From positions 347,001 to 411,000 of the forward strand of contig CAUJNA010003243.1 of the NCBI GenBank assembly GCA_963377175.1: a stretch of 64,000 bases of DNA, in the 5' to 3' direction. Shown here piece after piece: positions 56,365 through 64,000 of the stretch. The position numbers were made by a program, and so were the translations under genes. Position 1 is the first letter of the stretch. Each line of letters starts with the position of its first letter. The notes under the pieces are model-generated. The model ran no database searches, had not been told where the DNA came from, and saw nothing but the letters and a program-made list of their open reading frames with translations. Source of the stretch: Effrenium voratum. Its lineage: Eukaryota; Sar; Dinophyceae; Suessiales; Symbiodiniaceae.

Positions 56365-59300
56365 ATGTTGGCTGAGCTTCGCCGCTGTGGAATCTATGAT
56401 GATGTTGCACAATGGCATTCCTTAGATACCTTTCTGCACTCGTTGACAATGTTCTCTACGTGCTGGCAATACTGCTTTCCTGGACTTCCACCACCGTCGA
56501 CACCACTGGATGAATATGAGTCAGTTGAGCGACTACCTTGGCTGGGCCTTATCCTGGGAGTACTAGTTGTGGTTCGGATCGCACTTCAGATCCCGATTCA
56601 CTCCATGTCGCAGTCTTATCACACTGTGGCCAACAGGTATGAACTTCACAGGTGCCGGTGCACTGCCTATTTATTGATCAGTTTCTTGCAGCGTCTCATT
56701 TCTCAAGACTATGGGTATGTCCCGCCGTTCTTCGAGGTTCTTCACTTCTACAAGACGTCTCTGTTGTGTGAAATCATGCACTCCACTTTTGCGGATACAA
56801 GACACCTTCGCTCACTACGGACACGTTTCCCGGACCTCTATGACTTCATTCAGGATCCAGGTCACCATCAACAACCATGCGTCTACATCAGACTTTCTCC
56901 ATGGCACAGTCCATACTAAGTTGGAGCAACTGATCAGGATGTTCTTCGACGAGAACACTCGCGCAGTCGCAAATTTCTACAACTACTTCGGGGACGCCAT
57001 GCCTTCTTCGAGCCTGCACTTCATTACTGGAAGCGATCCAACACTTACTGGCTTTTCTGTGCCATTCCGGTTGAGATCAAACTTCCCATTTCCTCGGTTT
57101 GGGTCCAGGAAAGCAAGTGGCAATACTTGCTACGTCCGCATTTGAATGCTCCCTGGGTACATAGACTTCTTCGAAAAATTGGCTTCCGTGAGCATCTGGT
57201 TGACTTTCGGCGTCATTCGTTGTCATCTCCCACCTCACTCTCGCTACACAAACGCTTCCGACGACGACTACATCCGGATCTTCAACGGCAATTACGACCT
57301 GAAATGTTGGATGACATTCAAGCACATTACTCCACTCTTTATCAGCTGGGATCCAACACAGGTGCGTCGTTCCAGGCTATGCGCGACTTACTGTCGGCGG
57401 CTTTTCCACCTACTCAGCTCTACTACTTCCTACGACTCTCCGTCTTCGTCAACGAGCCTTTTCGTTCTAAGGCACAGAAGCTCCTCGCCCAGGTTATGCA
57501 CAAACGACAACTTCAATGACCAAGCACTTTGACACAACTACTTCTCCCACCTCTACATGTGCTGAATTGGAAAGCTCAGCTTGGCACATGGTTACAGCGT
57601 TGGGCTGCTTCGCATCGTGACTTGTTTCCCTCCCTATTTCTTCCAAAGATCCGGGTGGTGGAAACTCGCAGTGCTACCTTGGGGGACAGGATCTACAACT
57701 ACCGCACATGGCAACGCAGGTGGACTCCTGACATATCTTTTCCGTGTCGCTGTTCAGACATTGATGACCGCCTCCTACATCGTGCACATGAAAATGTAGT
57801 AATGGTAGATGAGTTCTCACGCATCAATGCAGACATCGACTTTGACATCATGACCGCGTCCATGAAGGATCAGTATTTTGGCGATGTTGACATGCTACAT
57901 CAGCATTTTACCACACAGCTTCGCAAACTAGCTTGTCGGTGGCATGTACATGGATCCAGTCTCCTTACTGATCTACGTCCTGTTCTGACTCAGTTGATTG
58001 ACGCGCATCGCTCCAACCTTCATGATCACGCTCACTGGACATCCGAATCACTACAGCGTACCGTGGTTTCTCTGTCCTCGTGGGTTGTAATTCCAGCGGA
58101 TCGTTTTCCCTCTCGCGCACATGTGATTTGTCTTTCGTTGTTTGCCACACTGATGCACAAGACCTTTTGCTCGGGAGAAGTCTTTTCGCTGTGTCGTGAA
58201 TCTGCAGCATCTTTTCGCTCAGAAGTGGTCACTACGATACCTCCTCTCCTACATCAGCGTTACGCGTGGGGACTTCGACTCCAAGCGCCGTTGCCCACAG
58301 CCCGCATCCTTCCCAAACTGACCAAGGACTGGCAGAAAGCAAGACCGATCATTTCTTTCTTTCGCACGTGGGCAGCACCCTTCCTCACGGTGTTCGGCGC
58401 CCTCATATTTGAACTTACCAAAGTCACCATTCCAGACACACCAGGTCAGCTTTCGGTTCAGGAGCTTGTCCAACAGCTTTGGGACGCGCTGTCACAGGCA
58501 GATCCCGCCGAATAAATCCACCTGGTGTCTCAGGACCTTTCCGGTTTCTTCACATCCATCCCCACGGAGCGTTTCCAGCAGGCACTACATGTGCTTCTAC
58601 ATCGTTATGATCAAGTAGTTGGTCTCCGCCGATCTTCACAATGGTGTCGGTGTACGAATTGAAGTCAGATCATCAACGCCGCATGTTCAAAGGAAAATGG
58701 CGCCGTCAAACTAAGGTTCCTCGAACCTTCCGTGAACAAGATCTTCGATGCCTCCTTGACTTTGTCATTGATAACAGTCACTTCGAGATCAATGGCTATT
58801 TGTTCCGGCAAGAACGTGGAGTCGCTATGGGATCACCTGCAGCACCCCCACTCTGCAATCTGGTTGCCACGGTGGAGGACTTCTTCTGGCACCAAACAAT
58901 GTGCTCTCTACGACTTCGCATGCCCGATGTCGGGGTGATCTGGCACGAGCGCTATGCCGACAATCGCTTCATCCTGCTACGTGATTCTGCCCCGCAATCA
59001 CCGATGCTCAGGAATTTTCTTTCCCTGGAATTTTATCGACCACCTGTGAAGCCGGAGTTTCAGAATGATGACAAAGTGCTGGGCTACCTATGTGATTCAT
59101 CGTCCAGGACTATTACACCACAACTACCTGATCATCCTTCTCAGATCAAAGGGATCCGGAGTGCCAATGATCAGATGTTTACTTACTCCTCGTGGTCCTC
59201 CCGCTCGTGGCTCATTATACGTGGTGCTCAACCTGCGGTTCAGCAACAACTTGGACTTGACGCTCTCAAACGCCTTTATGAAGCCAAAGGTTTCGATCCG

Positions 59301-59480
59301 CATCTCCTTCGTGATGTTCGGCGACGACTCGTGACAAAATCTGCATGCTGCCTTGTTGCTGTGTTGCTTGTGGTGTTTCCTTGCGATCGCTTGTCGGGGC
59401 GTTTTGTTGTGTCATTCATGTATCTGCGTGCAGTCGGCTCGCATGTGTTGGCCCCTTGCATGGCGGCGCCCCTTACCTGA
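56365..59480 (+). pseudogene. ORF2: GIY-YIG endonuclease plus reverse transcriptase, degenerate
   Basis: Frame 1 from ATG 56365 encodes the GIY-YIG domain: VYIRLSPWHSPY, a TAA at 56917 where copy 1 has TAC (Tyr of the YYVG core), then VGATDQDVLRREHSRSRKF with the conserved Arg/His and a later ESKWQYLLRPHLNAPW. The same frame passes a TGA at 57517 and continues through LTKDWQKARPIISFFRTWAA (RT fingers), a TAA at 58513, and motif A DLSGFFTSIPTERF (58534 on). Near 58640 the reading moves to the 58641-59480 frame: motif B QERGVAMGSPAAP (about 58808-58846), motif C RYADNRFIL (58950 on; YADN instead of YADD), then LGYLCDSS and a thumb-like HPSQIKGIRS. Three stops, a frame change and an altered catalytic Asp mark an inactive copy. 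The tail after about 59335 is probably spacer. Confidence 0.8.
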
Positions 59481-59481
59481 A

Positions 59482-59863
59482 CATGGCGGAGTATGTTGTT
59501 AGCAGCCTACTACGCCCAGACGGCACGGTCCAGACCACAAGCCAAGTGACGTTGGATCACCTTCCAAACTTCATCAATGGCAATGAGACGCAGCTCTTTG
59601 TCCAGGCGCACAGCTCTTCACGTGATGTTCAAGCACTTAGCTCATCGACCAACGTCAGAGCGGTGCGCAATCATGCAATCGGGAGGCGTTCCCGCTCTCC
59701 TGTATCCCGTCGCTCCCGGGTCAAGCTCACACCGGGACCACAAGGGATGTCTGAGGATGAAGAGGACTGGGGAGAATGGAAAGGCGACGGTCGTCGCGCT
59801 CATGATGATCAGAGGAGCGTCACTGCCGCCTGCACACCTCAGGGTACCCGTGAACCAGATTGA
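59482..59863 (+). CDS. Accessory ORF3, Ser/Arg-rich small protein
   Basis: ATG at 59482 (MAEYVVSSLLRPDGTVQTTS), 126 codons to a TGA. The middle is Arg/Ser-rich (IGRRSRSPVSRRSRVK) and the end acidic (MSEDEEDWGEW). It follows a T/G-rich spacer after the RT. No known domain. Its RS-rich composition echoes ORF1, so an RNA-binding role is conceivable but only inferred. Confidence 0.5.
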
Positions 59864-60763
59864 GTTGCTTCATCTCCCTGTTCGCCAACAAGTACCTTCC
59901 TTGGGCAGCCATTGCCATCCAGATTGATGATGTTCTTTACTACACGTTGCCCTGCATTGCCACCTTAGTGTTTCCTGAACCTGACAAGTGGAAGAAATCT
60001 TGGGAGACTGTCTACAGGAGCCTCATGCCGCATCGCAGCAACATTATCGAGGATGAGCAGCGGGGTGAAGTCCGTCTCGGAACTACCATTTTCTCCATTG
60101 CCCCATGGCAACCCAGGCCCCTGGACGGCGCGTGTAGTCAGGGAGATTTCCAGCCAATTCAAGATCTCCCCGGACTCCCTGCCTTCACAACTCATTGTTC
60201 AGCTTGGCATTTGCGAAGAGGGCTGGCCCTACATTCGCAAGACCAAACGGACGTATCACCAGTTCCTGCCCGACAAGAAGAACGCCAGGAAGAACCTCTT
60301 CGGGATCCTCTTCTCGTTCGAGCCACGTCGATTGCTACCTGATAAGCATCGCACTCAATCGAAGTTTTTCTGGGCCCACAATACCAATGTGCATGCTGCC
60401 ATCAACATTCTGCGAGATGAGGAGCTTGTCAGACCTTCGAAATGGCAGACGCAGCCTCTTCCCAACCGCGACTACACGAACTGGAACGAAGTGCGGCTGC
60501 CTCCGATCTACTGCAGAGGCAGCCTTCAGTCTCATGACGCGGCGGTCAAGGCAGCAGCCCAGTTCGCTGGAGTGCACAGTGACCGCCCCGTATGCATAGG
60601 TGGATCTGCAAGACTCCGCCAACCTCATTGCACTATACCCCGAGGAGGCACGTACGCCGACATTGCTGCTTCCCACTACTATGATTGCATTCATGCCAAA
60701 GATGGCAGGTGGAAACTCCGCTCATCTATTGCGGTTCCCAGCTACGTGGGCATGTTCTGGTGA
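59860..60763 (+). CDS. Accessory ORF4, unidentified globular protein, one frame change
   Basis: Reading starts in one frame (YLPWAAIAIQIDDVLYYTLP, then PDKWKKSWETVYRSLMPHRS) and continues, after a change to the next (+1) frame between about 60053 and 60150, with WTARVVREISSQFKISPDSL, KTKRTYHQFLPDKKNARKNL, FFWAHNTNVHAAINILRDEE, PPIYCRGSLQSHDAAVKAAA and RPVCIGGSARL, ending TGA at 60761. The HNT...INILRDEELVRPS stretch is vaguely reminiscent of ADP-ribosyltransferase-like folds, but I do not assign one. This is the most folded-looking of the cargo proteins. Confidence 0.45.
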
Positions 60764-60998
60764 TTGACTTCGGCAAAGCAGTCCGGTACCTCCTTTTGCA
60801 CTGGCCCTCCGTGGTTTGTGTCCATGTTTTCATGGTATCCATCATGACGCTCCTCTTCCGAAAAAAGCGTGTGGTGTTGCTGCATGGTTGTGTATTGGCG
60901 CTGCTTGTTGCATGTTTGTCGCATTGCTTGCTGCTTCCGCAGTTTGAGTTGCCCACTGATTGAAGCACCCTTCCTTTCCAGCCATATTCTACACTGGT
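60764..60998 (+). promoter_or_regulatory. T/G-rich spacer with AG sites between ORF4 and ORF5
   Basis: Rich in TTGCTTG/TTGTTG and pyrimidines (GCTTGTTGCATG, TTGCTTGCTGCTTCCGCAG, CCTTCCTTTCCAG) directly before the next ATG. Similar spacers precede ORF1, ORF2, ORF3, ORF6, ORF8 and ORF9. Such tracts ending in AG would suit trans-splice acceptors, which dinoflagellates use to add a spliced leader; that is inference. Confidence 0.4.
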
Positions 60999-61506
60999 AT
61001 GGATCATGGTAACCTTTTACGAGAATGTCGGCTTATGCTGCACGCCATCTCGTCGCAGATCAGTATTCTTGTGGCTGGACTCCAACGTCTCGAGGGTCAG
61101 CAACGGCATCCGCAGCCGCCTCCTCCGCCACCAGCGCCTGACGGGCAATCACCGCTGCCACCTCCACCAACATCGGCACCTCCGTCCGTGCCGGCCACAT
61201 CGGTCCGACCAACTTATTCAACGGCGCCCATCACGCTGGTGGCCACTTCAGACAACCGGATGGAACCAGCTGGTCATGTTAATCCGGTGAGTGTCAGCAC
61301 TTCCAGAGAACGCAGGGAGAAGAAGATCCAGACACCGTGACCCTCATCGGCGTCGGTCACGCAGCCGCAGCCACCACAGGCGTCCTCTTGGCCGCCCTGC
61401 CCACACTGGATCCACTTCTGACTATCGCACTTTCATGCCAAAGCCCCCACCGGCAGTCAAGGCCACGCCGGCGTGTCGACCATCTGGTCTTTCATATGAC
61501 CGTTGA
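60999..61506 (+). CDS. Accessory ORF5, helix + Pro-rich + RS-rich, +1 continuation
   Basis: ATG 60999. An N-terminal helix (LMLHAISSQISILVAGLQRL), then a Pro-rich stretch (PQPPPPPPAPDGQSPLPPPP) and a basic end; the frame stops at ...ACA CCG TGA (61338-61340). The +1 frame, open from 61291, continues with GRRRSRHRDPHRRRSRSRSH to 61506. The RS-rich continuation fits the protein style, so a +1 shift, an indel or an assembly error is likely. Confidence 0.45.
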
Positions 61507-61627
61507 AGGACAACCAGCGGCAAAAGGTCCTCAGCACACCGATGTACACCAGTCTTGCTAACATGAGTTGTTTATGTTGTTCCGCAGCCTTTCTTGCTTG
61601 GTTGGTCTTGCAGTGATTTCATTTACC

Positions 61628-62339
61628 ATGCGGCTGTCTGTGGAGTTCGTGAACAACCTGGCGGCGGTACTCAATGTCCTCGCATCCCAAGTTGCTACTG
61701 CCCTGGACACCCTGAACTTTGCCCTGGCGACAGAGCGAAACCAGCAGTCCGATACCCGGGTGTCTCCCACACCTCCACGGAATTCCAGGCATGGACTGCG
61801 CCCTCGCATCATCACGGAGCGCATCTCGTCCGATCGGTCTCGCACTCCCACTTGCATCCGAACCCGGCCTATGGATACTTCTTCCACCTGGTATATACCT
61901 GCGCTATCCCCACCTCGTGATGCACATCGGGATGCCACTGAAAGTCATCCTGGTCACCGTCCGGAGACAATGTTGGATCGGTTACCACCGCCAAGACCTC
62001 TTGCTCCCCATCCCCCACGCAGCGATCGTGAACCAGGACAAGTCTACCACACCTGATTCGGATTCGGATGGTTCAGTTCGTCCACATCCAGGTGCTTCAT
62101 CGTTCCGTCCATCTCCTACGGTGGTTCATGGACCTCGTGAACTTCTACAGGAATTCACTATTGCCCTTTGCAATGTACATCTTGAACCGTTCACGGCATG
62201 GACACAGGGTGAACTAGATGAGATGGTCAGACGGAAAAAGGACAAGGATTCCAGGCCCACCTACAAAACCATTGCCCGTTTCCTTCAGAAGCCCAAGCAA
62301 GCCTGGAAGGTCTACCAGCAGCTTGAGGCTCGCGCTTAG
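61628..62339 (+). CDS. Accessory ORF6, helix + Pro/RS-rich, +1 continuation
   Basis: ATG 61628 follows TTCATTTACC. N-terminal helix (MRLSVEFVNNLAAVLNVLAS), then Arg/Ser/Pro-rich sequence; the frame stops at CAC ACC TGA (TGA at 62054). The +1 frame continues directly with DSDSDGSVRPHPGASSFRPS, then LLQEFTIALCNVHLEPFTAW and a basic helix (TYKTIARFLQKPKQAWKVYQ) to 62339. Same architecture and same kind of break as ORF5. Confidence 0.45.
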
Positions 62340-62579
62340 TGCACCTTGCATCAAGAGAACGAAAGACTCCCGGAAGGTGGCAGTGCATTCCGTGAGCGTT
62401 GCAGATTGACGATATGGTTTGAATTGCAGACATGGTAGATCGCATGATTCTTTTCTCACTTGCTTGCATGACATGGCTGGCATCCTTTGCAGTGAAGACA
62501 TGAGTGACATTCATGACATTTCTGACATTGAGGGCATTGTTGGTTGGCATGGAAGTTGTTGATGACATGGGTATCATGC

Positions 62580-63206
62580 ATGGCAGAGCTTCTACCGCGT
62601 GTATCTCTTCGACTTGCGGGTTTGAGTGTTCAAATCATGTTGGAGCAAGATGCGCAGACATTCATAGCTTGGACCCATGGAGCGCAGCCGACGTGGTTAC
62701 AGTTTCACGGGCCTGGTACATTGCTTGACAGACCAGTTCGATTGACTGCTTCACCTCCAACCCCGCCACGGTTTCCAATACTTCTTCCACCTCCACCTCC
62801 TCCACCACCACCACCACCGGTGATTCTTCACCCACAGTCTATGCCCTCATTGCGAGCTTCCTCGAGCCCCTCTCCTCGAGGACAGTCATGCCCGGCCACC
62901 ATGCGATCTCAGCGCACACGCCGCTCTGTTTGCAGCGCTGACCAGTTCCGTGATGATGATCTACGCAGTCTCACGCGTTCTCCAAAACGCTCTCGAACAG
63001 CATCCGCTTCTGTCATGCGGAGATCTCGGCGACCCTTCACTGTGTTCCCTTCGAAACGGGCTACTCGTCCATCACGGTCTGCATCGACAAGTTGCAAGCA
63101 TTACTGTCATGCTCTCCTACATCATGGACGGAAGTGTCTTTCTCCCTGCGCTCGTCGCCGACCAGGACATTACCATTGCAGGTGTGTGCGGCATCAGCGG
63201 CGGTGA
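62580..63206 (+). CDS. Accessory ORF8, helix + polyproline + RS/Arg-rich
   Basis: ATG 62580, 208 codons plus stop without interruption. N-terminal helix (MAELLPRVSLRLAGLSVQIM) with AQTFIAWTHG resembling EPFTAWTQG of ORF6, then a run of 11 prolines, then Ser/Arg-rich sequence and a Cys/His/Arg-rich C-terminus (CKHYCHALLHHGRKCLSPCA). The Cys/His tail could bind zinc. Probably a paralogue of ORF5 and ORF6 in architecture. Confidence 0.45.
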   Translation: MAELLPRVSLRLAGLSVQIMLEQDAQTFIAWTHGAQPTWLQFHGPGTLLDRPVRLTASPPTPPRFPILLPPPPPPPPPPPVILHPQSMPSLRASSSPSPRGQSCPATMRSQRTRRSVCSADQFRDDDLRSLTRSPKRSRTASASVMRRSRRPFTVFPSKRATRPSRSASTSCKHYCHALLHHGRKCLSPCARRRPGHYHCRCVRHQRR

Positions 63207-63392
63207 ATCATAGTTGTCGTATACTACAGACTTTGTTGATTCGTCCTGCCTTCAGTTTGAAAAGTTGCCTTGCATTGCGTTGCTTAACACATTCACATTG
63301 CAGTCAACGTTGTCATGGCATGAGTGTTTCGCCGCAGATCCCTTGGCTTTGCGCTTTCTTTCAACAGCACTGTGACGACACATTTGGCTGTC

Positions 63393-63810
63393 ATGTACCC
63401 GCACTATTTTGAGTACCACATCGAGAGAGGCGTGGAGTGGATTCGAATTTACACACCGGGCCCGTGGCAACCTGTGGCCACAGCTACCCTGGGACGTGCC
63501 CCGGACTACGCCTCCACGTGTCGGGAGTGGCGCAAGTCATATCACTTTGACGTGTGCTTGCCCGCAGACAGCACCGGGGGGACAGCTGCGGACCCCAATG
63601 CCCATGTCGTACGTGTCATATCACGTGTGGGAATTCCGAGACTGGAACACGCGAGGTTATCAACGCCTTGGCAATCCAGGACCATCGACGGAGCTCGTGA
63701 ATGAAGAAATTACTTCCTCATCGGGGTCTTCAGTTCCGGATGGGGCGTGGCGGGAACCTTCTCCCCCACCGAGCTATGATCCTAATTTTGATTGGAACGA
63801 GTCGGATTGA
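63393..63810 (+). CDS. Accessory ORF9, unidentified, one frame change
   Basis: ATG 63393 (MYPHYFEYHIERGVEWIRIY) reads through CREWRKSYHFDVCLPADSTG; near 63600 the protein-like reading moves to the +1 frame (SYVSYHVWEFRDWNTRGYQR) and ends acidic (SYDPNFDWNESD) at 63810. The aromatic-rich sequence suggests a folded domain I do not recognise. It follows a long T/G-rich spacer with several AG sites. Confidence 0.4.
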
Positions 63811-64000
63811 TGCTTGAGCAACATGTTGGTTAAAACGATGCGCTTGTGCCTGATTTGATTGCTGCTTCAAGTTGGGTTGTCATGGCTTGTGTTGCGCTTT
63901 CCATCTCCATGTTTTCGCCGTTCCCTTTTGCCTCACAGCGGCTTATCTGGTTGGTATGTTCAATTCCACAATATGTGGCACTGCACGATGGTCCCTACCA
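63811..64000 (+). other. Spacer and possible start of a further ORF
   Basis: T/G-rich spacer like the others, with TTTTGCCTCACAG near 63925-63940, then ATG at 63973 open to the window edge (MWHCTMVPT). The cassette probably continues beyond the window. Confidence 0.3.

Larger units (their letters stand above)
49775..64000 (+). mobile_element. Penelope-like retroelement with permuted domains, damaged, right end outside window
   Basis: Order: ORF1 (49887-51350); ORF2 with an N-terminal GIY-YIG endonuclease and C-terminal reverse transcriptase (first part at 51555-52299, fuller copy at 56365-59480); then a train of smaller ORFs to the window end. The GIY-YIG plus reverse transcriptase pair defines Penelope-like elements. 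A nuclease N-terminal to the RT is the arrangement described for the Naiad/Chlamys-type clade, recalled, not searched. Segment 51026-52299 is repeated at 55836-57327 with about nine substitutions in about 1.09 kb of aligned sequence, so the locus contains either an internal duplication or two overlapping copies, the second 5'-truncated. Several lesions make this copy inactive as assembled. Confidence 0.8.

Noticed and set aside
60400..60763. Assigning ORF4 as an ADP-ribosyltransferase
   Set aside because: Only a loose HNT...INI resemblance; no catalytic Glu or conserved spacing could be shown.

Overview
The window is nuclear DNA of a eukaryotic alga, most likely a dinoflagellate. The evidence is a cilia/flagella gene cut into tiny exons whose introns mostly begin with GC or GA instead of GT, very low coding density, kilobase microsatellites, and a retroelement cargo separated by T/G-rich spacers. 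There is no bacterial-style operon, rRNA, tRNA or CRISPR array that I can support. A 100-base N block (8179-8278) marks a scaffold gap inside a microsatellite.

Layout. 1-4.8 kb: no recognised gene, but a cluster of short inverted repeats (1.1-1.8 kb) and a 10-base tandem array (3.1-3.4 kb). 4.8-10.4 kb: six scattered minus-strand exon candidates of an unidentified, partly coiled-coil gene, interrupted by a 2 kb simple-sequence block (7.0-9.0 kb). 10.8-12.4 kb: a tetranucleotide block with a higher-order repeat. 13.3-13.9 kb: AT, C and G tracts. 15.4-39.0 kb: minus-strand gene for the axonemal coiled-coil protein CFAP58 (FAP58/CCDC147). I located 33 exons of 18-90 bases covering roughly the C-terminal 60% of the protein. 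One intron is about 15 kb; most others are near 60-250 bases. The N-terminal exons were not found. 39.5-41.3 kb: GC-rich and TGTGTGTC simple sequence. 41.3-49.3 kb: repeat-rich DNA with a duplicated unit apparently split by the TGTGTGTC microsatellite, several short tandem duplications, and an intact 341-codon minus-strand gag-like retroelement ORF (45.0-46.0 kb).

49.8-64.0 kb: a Penelope-like retroelement (PLE) on the plus strand with permuted domains. An ORF1 is followed by an ORF2 whose GIY-YIG endonuclease lies N-terminal to the reverse transcriptase, and then by at least five further small ORFs, each preceded by a T/G-rich spacer. The element is damaged (stops, a frame change, YADN instead of YADD) and contains a 1.27 kb duplicated segment. 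Between the two copies lies a 3.5 kb insert built around a giant inverted repeat of ~60-base monomers.

How the parts relate: CFAP58 is the one clear host gene. The gag-like ORF and the PLE are mobile DNA. The accessory-ORF train downstream of the PLE reverse transcriptase is the strongest candidate for something undescribed. All identifications rest on reading the translated sequence and remembered family features; no database search was run.
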